Shown here piece by piece: positions 24,423 to 32,378 of a DNA stretch of 33,571 nt; the first letter of the stretch is position 1, and every line of letters begins with the position of its first letter. A model generated the notes under the pieces. The model was given only the letters and a program-made list of their open reading frames with translations, had not been told where the DNA came from and did no database searches. Origin of the DNA: Bacillus sp. (in: firmicutes) (lineage in GTDB: Bacteria > Bacillota > Bacilli > Bacillales > Bacillaceae); the NCBI GenBank assembly GCA_031180805.1, contig JAPSLL010000007.1, forward strand, positions 61,966 to 95,536. The letters are read 5' to 3'. A program made the position numbers and the translations under genes.

Positions 24423-24473
24423 TTTACAAAATCAAAACAATAAATTTACAAAATTATACATGTTCTTTATATT
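24423..24473 (+). promoter_or_regulatory. PhoP-box array and promoter of the glpP-ugp operon
   Basis: Hexamers TTTACA (24423), AAAACA (24434), TTTACA (24445) and ATACAT (24456) recur at an exact 11-bp period on the coding strand. The third, TTTACA at 24445-24450, is a fair -35 and is followed after 17 bp by TATATT at 24468-24473, a good -10. Transcription would start near 24480. The geometry is the same as at 7433-7483 and matches known PhoP-activated promoters of Bacillus. Ugp systems are phosphate-starvation genes in other bacteria, which supports the reading. Confidence 0.68.
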
Positions 24474-24542
24474 CACTTTAAATTCGACACGTAACATAAT
24501 GCAATGAAGGACAAGTGAATAGCAATAGGTTGTGAATAAGAG

Positions 24543-24611
24543 AAACCACCAAAAGAATTAGGAGTATGACGAAATCGTTACCCCTGTGTTTTTTTGTGGT
24601 TTTTTATTTTT
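24543..24611 (+). terminator. Leader terminator ahead of glpP-ugp, probable GlpP target
   Basis: AAACCAC (24543-24549) pairs with GTGGTTT (24596-24602), extended by AAAA with TTTT after one bulged C. An inner imperfect stem (AGG, GTA and ACG pairing with CGT, TAC and CCT) closes the loop. A T-rich run follows to 24611. It lies about 65 nt into the predicted transcript and 100 nt before the first start codon, the typical place of an attenuator. GlpP of B. subtilis binds leader inverted repeats of glp operons and prevents termination with glycerol-3-phosphate. A second weaker hairpin (GCTCTGT 24630-24636 with ACAGAGC 24669-24675) follows. Confidence 0.7.
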
Positions 24612-24715
24612 AGCTAGGGCTTTATTAACGCTCTGTGCGTCCGCTTCGGAAGTGGGCAAATGAATGTAACAGAGCATTAGCTTGAAAAGTGAATAAGTAA
24701 TAGGAGTGAGTAAGG

Positions 24716-25315
24716 ATGAATGTTTATCAGGAGTTTACGAGACGATTGAAGGAAGATCGGTTGATCGCATCAATAAAGGATCCGAAAAGCTTAGATATGT
24801 TTCTTAAAACAAACATACAATCTGCGATTCTATTAACAGGAAATATAAGTGTTATTAAACGATATGTCGAGCTTCTAAAAAAGAATAATCGATTTGTTTT
24901 TTTACATATAGAAAAGATCCCTGGTATTAGCTATGACCGGGAAGGGTTAAAGTTTATCGCGAAATTTGTTAATCCAACAGGAATCGTAACAACGAAAAGC
25001 TCGCTTATCCAATTAGCGAAAAGGGAAGGACTTATTACAATTCAAAGGCTTTTTTTAGTTGATACAGAGGCTGTGGAAAATGGTTTACATTCAGTAGCTG
25101 AAATCCAGCCACATGCTTTAGAAATCATGCCAGCACTCATTCCCGAAATGATAGCAAAACTAAAAAATGAAACGAATCTACCTATTATTACTGGTGGGCT
25201 TATTCAAGAGCAGCGCCATATCGATGCAGCATTAAAGAGTGGGGCTGTTGCTGTATCGACAGGGAGGCCTTGGCTTTGGAAGGTGCAGCAGCCCACGCTT
25301 TCAATGAATAGCTAG
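24716..25315 (+). CDS. glpP: Glycerol-3-phosphate-responsive antiterminator, GlpP family
   Basis: 199 aa, close to the ~190 aa of B. subtilis GlpP, with a TIM-barrel-like G3P_antiterm pattern throughout. Segments typical of the family are FVFLHIEKIPGISYDREGLK (about 62-81), NPTGIVTTKSSLIQLAKREG (about 88-107), TIQRLFLVDTEAVENGL, LEIMPALIPEMIAKL and ITGGLIQEQRHIDAALKSGA followed by VAVSTGRPWLWK. Bound to glycerol-3-phosphate it should act on leader RNA so that transcription reads through a terminator. It is the first gene of the ugp operon, 59 bp before ugpC, behind a leader terminator. It may be a second GlpP dedicated to this operon rather than the orthologue that controls glpFK and glpD. 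Confidence 0.85.
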   Translation: MNVYQEFTRRLKEDRLIASIKDPKSLDMFLKTNIQSAILLTGNISVIKRYVELLKKNNRFVFLHIEKIPGISYDREGLKFIAKFVNPTGIVTTKSSLIQLAKREGLITIQRLFLVDTEAVENGLHSVAEIQPHALEIMPALIPEMIAKLKNETNLPIITGGLIQEQRHIDAALKSGAVAVSTGRPWLWKVQQPTLSMNS

Positions 25316-25374
25316 TAAAGCAGTTTTGAAAAGGACATTCGGTAAAAAAATTTTGTTATAAAGGAGGAGCTTTC

Positions 25375-26496
25375 ATGAAACGCGTTGAGCTAAAAAATGT
25401 CTCCAAATCGTATGATGGAAAGACGAATGTAATGAAGGATATAAATGTTGCAATTGAACCAGGTGAGTTTTTTGTTTTAGTAGGTCCTTCTGGTTGTGGG
25501 AAGAGTACGATGCTGCGAATGATTGCAGGTCTTGAAGAGGTTTCGGCTGGTGAGCTGTATATTGGAGAGCAATTTTCCAATAAATTGCCACCAAGTGCGC
25601 GAAATCTCTCAATGGTTTTTCAAAATTATGCTCTTTATCCACATTTAAGTGTGCAACAAAATATTACCTTTGGGCTACATACGAAGAAAATCTCAAGGCA
25701 GGAGCAGCAGCAACGGTGCCTAGAGGCAGCTGAAATGTTAGGGTTATCCGAGCTATTAAATCGAAAGCCAAGACAATTATCAGGTGGTCAGAGGCAACGT
25801 GTTGCTTTGGCGAGAGCAATTGTTACACATGCCCCTATTTGTCTTATGGATGAGCCGTTGTCGAATTTGGATGCGAAGCTAAGAGCCAAAATGCGTTCCG
25901 AAATTCGGCAAATTCAGCGGAAATTAGGAATTACGATGATTTATGTTACACATGATCAAACGGAAGCGATGACAATGGCAGACCGGATGATGATATTACA
26001 TAATGGAGAAATTCAACAAATCGGCAAGCCGTTGGAGATTTACAATCATCCGAACAATACTTTTGTTGCATCGTTTATTGGCTCTCCACCAATGAATCTA
26101 GTAGATGTCATGATAAGTGATGGAAAAGTCGTTCTTGACGATGAACGTTCAGTGCTAATAAACGGTGCAAACCTTAAATCCTATTCAAAGGGAAATGAAG
26201 TGACAATAGGAGTTCGCCCTGAGCATGTTCAGCTCGCAAAGGATGGTCAATTAAGCTTTATGGCTGATGTTGTGAACGTCGAGGTACTTGGCACTGAAAC
26301 GCTTTTAACCTTTGGAATTGGAAAAGGACAATGGATTGCAAAATGGAACGGTCAGTGGAATATTGATGTCGGTGAGCGGGTACCTTTGTACATTGAGGAA
26401 AAGGATCTCTTTCTATTTGAAAAGGAAAGTGGAAAGTGTATTTGGCATCAGCCGAAAACGGAACAGCGCAAGGCGGTTAGGGAGGCTATCCTATGA
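25375..26496 (+). CDS. ugpC: Glycerol-3-phosphate ABC importer ATPase UgpC
   Basis: 373 aa, MalK/UgpC type. Walker A GPSGCGKST (37-45), Q-loop VFQNYALYPH, signature LSGGQ (135-139), Walker B ICLMDE (155-160) and H-loop YVTHDQTEA (H193) are intact. The C-terminal ~130 residues form the TOBE/regulatory domain (GVRPEHVQLA near 280). AAAGGAGGAGC precedes the ATG. The stop overlaps the ugpA start by 4 bp (ATGA). It drives uptake through UgpA-UgpE. The specificity is assigned from the binding protein and GlpP neighbour, since UgpC-like ATPases alone serve many sugars. Confidence 0.87.
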   Translation: MKRVELKNVSKSYDGKTNVMKDINVAIEPGEFFVLVGPSGCGKSTMLRMIAGLEEVSAGELYIGEQFSNKLPPSARNLSMVFQNYALYPHLSVQQNITFGLHTKKISRQEQQQRCLEAAEMLGLSELLNRKPRQLSGGQRQRVALARAIVTHAPICLMDEPLSNLDAKLRAKMRSEIRQIQRKLGITMIYVTHDQTEAMTMADRMMILHNGEIQQIGKPLEIYNHPNNTFVASFIGSPPMNLVDVMISDGKVVLDDERSVLINGANLKSYSKGNEVTIGVRPEHVQLAKDGQLSFMADVVNVEVLGTETLLTFGIGKGQWIAKWNGQWNIDVGERVPLYIEEKDLFLFEKESGKCIWHQPKTEQRKAVREAIL

Positions 26497-27431
26497 GTAG
26501 TTTGCCAGACGTATCTGCACAAGACGTAAAGGTAACAAATCGCCAGTTTGGTAGGAAAAGAGAGTGGCCAAACTTTGTTGTAGGACTTCTGTATTTACTG
26601 CCATCGATTATTTTGTTTAGTCTTTTTCTCTTTTACCCGATGCTTAGAACGCTTTACTTAAGCTTCTTTTTAACGGATGGACAGGGGTTGCCTGTTTCAT
26701 TTGTTGGGTTTGAAAACTTTACCTACTTATTACAATCCCAAAGCTTTCAAAATAGTATTAAAGCGACATTGCTTTTTGTCCTTTTTACAGTTCCTGCAGG
26801 CGTCATTTTAGCGCTGTTTTTAGCGTTAATTGCAAATGAAAAGGTAAGAGGAATCGGCATTTTTAGAACGCTATTTTCTTCAACAATGGGAATGAGTGTA
26901 GCGGCATCATCTGTTATTTGGATGTTTATGTACAATCCGACAATTGGAATATTAAACAAAATCATTGGCATATTCGGCATATCAGATATAGAGTGGCTGC
27001 TTGATCCGAAGTTTGCTTTACTAGCAGTCTCGATTTCTACAATTTGGATGAATACAGGTTTTGCCTTTCTCATTTTATTAGGAGGACTGCAAAATATCGA
27101 TGATACGCTCTACGAGAATGCTAATATCGCTGGGGTGAGCTACATGTATAAATTACGAAAGATTACCCTTCCGATGCTATCACCAACGCTTTTCTTTATC
27201 ATAACGGTATCATTAATCAATGCCTTCCAAACCTTTGGACAGATCGATATTTTGACAAAGGGAGGCCCAATTGAATCAACAAATGTTATTGTCTACTCGA
27301 TTTATAAGGATGCCTTTGTTAATTACAATGTCGGCTCAGCAAGTGCTCAAGCAACTATCCTGTTCTTCTGTATTCTAGTGATTACGATTCTTCAATTTAA
27401 ACTAGGAGAAAGGAAGGTTCATTACCAGTGA
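26493..27431 (+). CDS. ugpA: Glycerol-3-phosphate ABC importer permease UgpA
   Basis: 312 aa, six hydrophobic segments after a polar N-terminus of about 28 residues. The EAA loop is ENANIAGVSYMYKLRKITLP (about 208-227), the contact site for the ATPase. GGGAGG lies 8 nt upstream of the ATG. It is translationally coupled to ugpC (4-bp overlap) and to ugpE (GTGA overlap). First of the two MalF/MalG-type permease subunits. Confidence 0.87.
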   Translation: MSSLPDVSAQDVKVTNRQFGRKREWPNFVVGLLYLLPSIILFSLFLFYPMLRTLYLSFFLTDGQGLPVSFVGFENFTYLLQSQSFQNSIKATLLFVLFTVPAGVILALFLALIANEKVRGIGIFRTLFSSTMGMSVAASSVIWMFMYNPTIGILNKIIGIFGISDIEWLLDPKFALLAVSISTIWMNTGFAFLILLGGLQNIDDTLYENANIAGVSYMYKLRKITLPMLSPTLFFIITVSLINAFQTFGQIDILTKGGPIESTNVIVYSIYKDAFVNYNVGSASAQATILFFCILVITILQFKLGERKVHYQ

Positions 27432-28240
27432 GCATTTTAAAAAAAGTCATCTTATATTGCTTATTAATTATTTCAGTTGTGTTTATGATGTTTCCGATTT
27501 TTTATGCGTTTATGATTAGCTTTATGCAAGGCGGTGAGGTGCTAAAAGGGAATTTAATTCCCGATTCCTTTTCACTTACAAACTACATGACAGCATTTGA
27601 AAAGGTACCGCTTATTCGCTATTTATGGAATAGCTTCTTCGTTTCAGCAATTGTGATGATTGGTCAATTAATTGTCTCAAGCTTAGCTGCTTTCGCGTTT
27701 GTCTTTATTCCCTTTAAAGGGAGAGAGTTCATTTTCTTTTTGTTTATTTCAACGATGATGATTCCATGGGAAGCGACGATGGTTCCCAACTTCTTGTTAG
27801 TTCAAAAGCTTGGCTGGATTAACGAGTATACAAGCTTAACAATACCATTTTTTGCACTAGCCTTTGGAACGTTTTTAATGAGGCAGCAATTTAAAACAAT
27901 TCCAAAGGAGTTATTCGAAGCATCTCAGGTAGCAGGGATCAGTCGGTTTCGATTTTTCTGGAATATCGTGTTGCCTGTTTCGAAGACTAGTTTTATAACG
28001 TTAGGGATTTATAGCTTTTTAACAACTTGGAATATGTATTTATGGCCTTTGCTTGTCACGAATAACGAGAGTGTTCGTACAGTGCAAATTGGCTTAAAGC
28101 AATTGCAATCTCAAGAAATTTCCACTGAATGGGGGGTGGTGATGGCAGCAGTCGTCGTTGTAATACTTCCGACTCTCATCTTGTTGTTTTTAGGGCAAAA
28201 ACGTCTTCAAAAAGGGTTAACTCAAGGTGCAATTAAATAA
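27428..28240 (+). CDS. ugpE: Glycerol-3-phosphate ABC importer permease UgpE
   Basis: 270 aa, MalG-type permease with six hydrophobic segments. EAA loop EASQVAGISRFRFFWNIVLP (about 164-183) and the C-terminal MAAVVVVILPTLILLFLGQK are typical. Start is GTG at 27428, within the GTGA overlap with ugpA, so coupling is likely; AGGAAGG lies 11 nt upstream. Forms the membrane pore with UgpA. Confidence 0.87.
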   Translation: MSILKKVILYCLLIISVVFMMFPIFYAFMISFMQGGEVLKGNLIPDSFSLTNYMTAFEKVPLIRYLWNSFFVSAIVMIGQLIVSSLAAFAFVFIPFKGREFIFFLFISTMMIPWEATMVPNFLLVQKLGWINEYTSLTIPFFALAFGTFLMRQQFKTIPKELFEASQVAGISRFRFFWNIVLPVSKTSFITLGIYSFLTTWNMYLWPLLVTNNESVRTVQIGLKQLQSQEISTEWGVVMAAVVVVILPTLILLFLGQKRLQKGLTQGAIK

Positions 28241-28267
28241 TTTTATGCAAATCGAGGAGGATTTACC

Positions 28268-29638
28268 GTGAAGAAAAAATTGTTAATCGTCATTTCTGCG
28301 TTATTTTTATTACTTTTAGGTGCGTGCTCTACTAGTACAAATTCGAATTCTTCTGAATCAGATGTAAAAGGTGATGGAGAGGAAACTGGCAGCACAGGGA
28401 AGCAGGAAGTAGTATTTTGGCATGCGATGAGTGGAGAGCTTGAAACGGTATTAAATGATATTGTTGCAGATTTTAATAAATCTCAAGATAACATTGAGGT
28501 TAAGCCTATTTTCCAAGGTACATATGAAGAGTCATTAACAAAGTTTAACTCAGTTGCAGGAACTGATGATGCGCCAACGATAATGCAAGTGTTTGAGGTT
28601 GGAACAAAGTATATGATTGATAGCGGAAAAATCCAACCAGTGCAAAAATTTATTGATGAGGATAACTATGATACATCACAATGGGAAGAGAATATTTCAA
28701 ATTATTATACAGTTGATGGTGAACAATATTCGATGCCTTTCAACTCATCAACACCAATTTTAATCTACAATAAGGATGCGTTTAAAGAGGCTGGATTAGA
28801 TCCGGAAAAAGCTCCAATGACATATAGTGAATTAAAAGAAGCAGCAAAAAAATTAACGAAAAAAGAAGGTGGAGAAACGACTAGATACGGCTTCTCTATC
28901 TTAAATTATGGCTGGTTCTTTGAAGAGATGCTTGCTGAGCAAGGCGGTCATTATGTAGATAATGAAAACGGTAGAAAAGGAAATGCAGAAAAAGCAACTT
29001 TTAATGACGAAAAGGGCTTAAAGGTTTTCAATTTAATTAGTGAAATGTATAAAGAAGGAACATATTATAATGTAGGACAAAACTGGGATGATATGCGTGC
29101 TGCCTTCCAATCTGGAAAAATTGCTATGTATCTCGATTCATCTGCTGGGATTAAAGCAATGGTTGATAACTCAGACTTTGAAGTAGGAGCATCATACTTA
29201 CCAATTCCAAATGATTCAGAGCGTGAAGGTGTTATCATTGGTGGTGCTTCAATCTGGATGTCTAGCGGTATCGATGAAGAGAAGCAAAAGGCTGCATGGG
29301 AATTTATGAAATATTTGACTACACCAGAGATACAAGCTGAATGGCATGTGAAATCAGGGTACTTTGCGATTAACCCTGCTGCTTATGAGCAAGATATTGT
29401 TAAAGAAGAATGGGAAAAATATCCGCAATTAAAAGTAACAGTTGATCAGCTTGCTGAGACAAAGAAAAGCACAGCAACTCAAGGTGCATTAATTTCTGTA
29501 TTCCCTGAATCTCGTCAAAAGGTTGTAACGGCAATGGAAAAGCTCTATCAAGGAATGGAGCCGAAAGAGGCATTAGATCAAGCAGCTGAAGAAACGAACC
29601 GAGCATTAGAGGTTGCGAATAAAAAGCAAGGAAAATAA
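28268..29638 (+). CDS. ugpB: Glycerol-3-phosphate-binding lipoprotein UgpB
   Basis: 456 aa. Lipoprotein signal ending LGAC (cysteine 20), then a Ser/Asn-rich linker. The mature part matches E. coli UgpB as I recall it in several places: VVFWHAMSGELETVLNDIVA, PTIMQVFEVGTKYMIDSG, MPFNSSTPILIYNKDAFKEA, GVIIGGASIWM, and AEWHVKSGYFAI. This makes glycerol-3-phosphate, and possibly glycerophosphodiesters, the likely ligand. Start is GTG with GAGGAGG 8 nt upstream. Last gene of the operon, followed by a terminator. The order ATPase-permease-permease-binding protein differs from the E. coli order. Confidence 0.9.
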   Translation: MKKKLLIVISALFLLLLGACSTSTNSNSSESDVKGDGEETGSTGKQEVVFWHAMSGELETVLNDIVADFNKSQDNIEVKPIFQGTYEESLTKFNSVAGTDDAPTIMQVFEVGTKYMIDSGKIQPVQKFIDEDNYDTSQWEENISNYYTVDGEQYSMPFNSSTPILIYNKDAFKEAGLDPEKAPMTYSELKEAAKKLTKKEGGETTRYGFSILNYGWFFEEMLAEQGGHYVDNENGRKGNAEKATFNDEKGLKVFNLISEMYKEGTYYNVGQNWDDMRAAFQSGKIAMYLDSSAGIKAMVDNSDFEVGASYLPIPNDSEREGVIIGGASIWMSSGIDEEKQKAAWEFMKYLTTPEIQAEWHVKSGYFAINPAAYEQDIVKEEWEKYPQLKVTVDQLAETKKSTATQGALISVFPESRQKVVTAMEKLYQGMEPKEALDQAAEETNRALEVANKKQGK

Positions 29639-29649
29639 TAGTTAAAAAC

Positions 29650-29686
29650 TAACCCTTGGAGGATTACACACCTTCAAGGGTTTTGT
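29650..29686 (+). terminator. Terminator of the glpP-ugp operon
   Basis: ACCCTTGGAGG (29652-29662) pairs with CCTTCAAGGGT (29671-29681) with one mismatch, followed by TTTT. It begins 12 bp after the ugpB stop. Confidence 0.83.
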
Positions 29687-30020
29687 CTGTCAACGAAGCG
29701 GATTTCAGCTTGGAAAATCAAGTGTTTTACTGAAAAGAATTCCTGTCATTGCACATGATCGGGCTGGATTTGGAAGTGCATTGCTAAGTGTAGGTTTGCT
29801 TGTATTGATGCTTGCCTTGTGGGGAATTCGTGAAGTAGAAGGTTGGGTTTGGTGGACATTTACTATCGGAGCGATCCCTGCATTTCTCTCTGGAATTATT
29901 ACGCATTTTATAATTAATTATACCGTTTTTATTCATTTATTACCTGCATACATTGCAGTAGCTTTATACTTAATAGGAGTTATTTTCACTGCACCGTTCT
30001 TATTAAAGAGAACTAGATGA
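29687..30020 (+). pseudogene. Remnant of a membrane-protein gene, 5' end missing
   Basis: An open frame ending at TGA 30018-30020 runs back past the TTG at 29781 to about 29687, without a credible start or ribosome binding site. The upstream in-frame codons still read like protein (SSVLLKRIPVIAHDRAGFG) and lead straight into three hydrophobic segments (SVGLLVLMLALWG, WWTFTIGAIPAFLSGIITHF, LPAYIAVALYLIGVIFTAPF). It looks like the C-terminal third of a larger integral membrane protein whose front was lost next to the ugpB terminator. If it is expressed, it would be from TTG 29781 as a 79-aa protein. I cannot name the parent with confidence. Confidence 0.5.
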
Positions 30021-30071
30021 GAGGCTGCCTCATAGTCTGGAAACAGACTATATTGAGGGAGTCTCTTTTTT
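30021..30071 (+). terminator. Intrinsic terminator after the membrane-protein remnant
   Basis: TAGTCTG (30033-30039) and CAGACTA (30044-30050) form a perfect stem closed by a GAAA-type loop. Imperfect outer arms (30021-30032 with 30054-30065) extend it. TTTTTT follows. The retained strong terminator agrees with a formerly complete gene upstream. Confidence 0.85.
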
Positions 30072-30168
30072 AGGTTTGCTGTATTTGCATTGCTTCAGTG
30101 AAATTTTAAGAATGGAAATGAAGAAGATGTACATAGTAAGGATGAAAACCATTTAAGGAGTGAGGAGT

Positions 30169-30324
30169 ATGTCAAATCAAGGAATGCAAAATAAGGAGCA
30201 GACCTATAAGCAAATTGAAAAACAGCAAGGGAAAAATGATATTGAGCTAGGAAATGACTTTCAAATAGGAAATAGTGAACATCAAAGTCAAAAGAAAAGC
30301 GGAAAACAAGCAAACAAAAAATAA
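30169..30324 (+). CDS. Small hydrophilic Gln/Lys-rich protein
   Basis: 51 aa, MSNQGMQNKEQTYKQI at the start and KKSGKQANKK at the end. It is strongly polar (Gln, Lys, Asn, Ser) with no hydrophobic segment or cysteine. AAGGAGTGAGGAGT just before the ATG is one of the best ribosome binding sites in the window, which is the main evidence for a real gene. Size and composition recall minor small acid-soluble spore proteins (SspK, SspN, SspP type), but I see no diagnostic motif, so that is only a suggestion. It is flanked by terminators on both sides and so is probably monocistronic. Confidence 0.62.
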   Translation: MSNQGMQNKEQTYKQIEKQQGKNDIELGNDFQIGNSEHQSQKKSGKQANKK

Positions 30325-30332
30325 ACGAAAAT

Positions 30333-30369
30333 AGAGCTGCTCACCACATAGATTCGGGGGAGCAGCTCT
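30333..30369 (-). terminator. Terminator of the YtrB-like transporter genes
   Basis: AGAGCTGCTC (30333-30342) pairs perfectly with GAGCAGCTCT (30360-30369). On the minus strand ATTTTC follows, and further T runs lie beyond. On the plus strand the tail is not T-rich, so it mainly serves the permease gene ending at 30375. Confidence 0.75.
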
Positions 30370-30374
30370 TCCTG

Positions 30375-32378
30375 TTATTTATTAAATAAATTGCTTACCT
30401 CTTTTGGTACTAGATCGTTAGCAATCGTAACAAACCAATGTGTACCATTTGTTAAGGTGAATTTAATATAGTATTTATTTTGTGACGGATAATCTACATA
30501 ATCAATTGATTTTTCAAGTAGTTCAGTTAAGACAGCCTTGTCTGTAATTGTATGGACTGTTTCTCCCATTGGATAAATTTCTTCAATGTCATAGATTTCA
30601 AGCTCATCTAAGTTTTCGTCTACCATTGTTACTTGGGCTTGTTTAATATGACTTATGTTAATATGAGCATCTGGTAAGTACCCATGTTTATCAAGCCAGC
30701 TGGAGAGACGATGAAATGATTTGAGCCAATCGATCGGGTAACCAGATAATGGGGAATTATCAAAGATTTGTGTTCCATTTAATGTAATATAGCCCCATGC
30801 AGGTGATGTTGATAGGAAATCATCAACTGTCATATTAAGCAATTCTTCCTCTAGTATTTGTTTGAGTTCATTTATTTCTTTCTTATCATTAATGACAATT
30901 TGTTTTGCAATCGGGTCATTTGATTCGAATTCTATACTTCGAGTCTCATTCTGCAATTGTAAAAATTCAGGAAGACTTTTCTTGTATTCTTTAGAATCCA
31001 TAATTGGCTTTAGCTCTTCTTTTAGAAACTGTAACGGGAGTGTGTATTCCCGAGAAAGGATCTGCCCATTTTCTAAGCGATAGGCAATTATCATGTCCTC
31101 TGAATTTATAGAGCTGTCATTGCGTTTTGAAAGAATAAACTCTTTATCATCAATAATCGATTGATGGAGATTTCTTACAGATTCAATATACTCCTTTGAT
31201 TCTGAAAAGATATCATAGTCTTTATAATCGATTAATTCGTTTAATAGATAGCTATTTCCGAAATAAACTTCACTTACTTCGTCTAGGCTAGGAATCTTCT
31301 TTTCAAAATTAAGTAAATCTGTTTTTATTACACCTAAAATAATAATGACGATAATACTAAAGCCGATTAATCCAGTAAAGGCTCGGATATGAAAGATTCT
31401 CCAAGATTTTTGCAGAATCATTTCAGCGATGATATAGCCTAAGAACGCACCGCTAATATATCCAAAGATAAGCCAGCCCCATACTCCGTTCGTCGTACTA
31501 TAAAAATAAGTACCTCCTAATAGCATGCTGCACAGGGTCATTCCATATTTGAAAATAGGTCGTAACAATGGAAAGACGATAACATCTGTTGCTCTTTCTA
31601 AATGGCGAGCCTTATAAAGCATGAGACCGATGAAAATAAGGATTATTGTAATTAAGGTATAAATTAAAATTTCCTTAGCAGTAAAGGGCATATCATAACT
31701 GTTAATGTTGAGATATCTAATGAATAAAGATAAATATTCAATTTTCTTCTCTATAAAAGCTGAAGAAAAGCCGTATAGTAAAAAGGAAAAATTATAAATG
31801 ATCAACGTTACTAAACCAACTGGGAGGAACAAAAATATATACGTAAGAATCGCTTGCGCACTACTCATCCCAGTCATCATACCTATTGTGATCGTGATGC
31901 TAAATAATAAGCAGGTCATAAGTAAATAAATCCCAGTCCATGAAAGAAGCTCAGAGCCTGTTAAAATTGAATCAAACTCTTTAACGGATTTTGTGACAAA
32001 AAAGGTTGTTATCGAAGTTACGATTACAGGAAGAATCAATAATAACAATCCACTTATAAGATGGTTAAAAAAGATAGCTTCTCTTCGTATTGGCAGGCTA
32101 TGGATCATATCAACGGATGCTTCATTTTGAATATATCGAAACAAAAGTAGCCCTGCTGCAACCGGAATAATAAATAAAAAGATGATTTGTAAATCTGTAT
32201 TGATAAAAAAGTAATTTGAATAATCCTTAAATATGACATATTCTTGTGATGATAATTGCAGGATTTCTAAGGGTACAGCGAAGAGAAGGCATAATAAATA
32301 GGCAATGCCAATCCATCCATTTTGTCTAAAGTCTTGTTTAATAATACTCATATTAAAGAAGGATTTCTTCGATTTCAT
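30375..32378 (-). CDS. Large ABC transporter permease with extracytoplasmic C-terminal domain
   Basis: 667 aa from ATG at 32378, chosen because GGAGG lies 9 nt upstream; the frame is open to 32399, and a further ATG (MSIIKQDF) lies just after the ATPase stop. About ten hydrophobic segments span residues 20-375, arranged in ABC-2 style and including EASVDMIHSLPIRREAIFFN, which resembles the coupling loop of bacitracin/YtrC-type permeases. The last ~280 residues are hydrophilic and probably face outside; NCBI-style families give such tails the name DUF6449, from memory. It overlaps the ATPase gene by 26 bp. Export or envelope-stress function is likely; the substrate is unknown. Confidence 0.78.
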   Translation of the reverse strand: MKSKKSFFNMSIIKQDFRQNGWIGIAYLLCLLFAVPLEILQLSSQEYVIFKDYSNYFFINTDLQIIFLFIIPVAAGLLLFRYIQNEASVDMIHSLPIRREAIFFNHLISGLLLLILPVIVTSITTFFVTKSVKEFDSILTGSELLSWTGIYLLMTCLLFSITITIGMMTGMSSAQAILTYIFLFLPVGLVTLIIYNFSFLLYGFSSAFIEKKIEYLSLFIRYLNINSYDMPFTAKEILIYTLITIILIFIGLMLYKARHLERATDVIVFPLLRPIFKYGMTLCSMLLGGTYFYSTTNGVWGWLIFGYISGAFLGYIIAEMILQKSWRIFHIRAFTGLIGFSIIVIIILGVIKTDLLNFEKKIPSLDEVSEVYFGNSYLLNELIDYKDYDIFSESKEYIESVRNLHQSIIDDKEFILSKRNDSSINSEDMIIAYRLENGQILSREYTLPLQFLKEELKPIMDSKEYKKSLPEFLQLQNETRSIEFESNDPIAKQIVINDKKEINELKQILEEELLNMTVDDFLSTSPAWGYITLNGTQIFDNSPLSGYPIDWLKSFHRLSSWLDKHGYLPDAHINISHIKQAQVTMVDENLDELEIYDIEEIYPMGETVHTITDKAVLTELLEKSIDYVDYPSQNKYYIKFTLTNGTHWFVTIANDLVPKEVSNLFNK

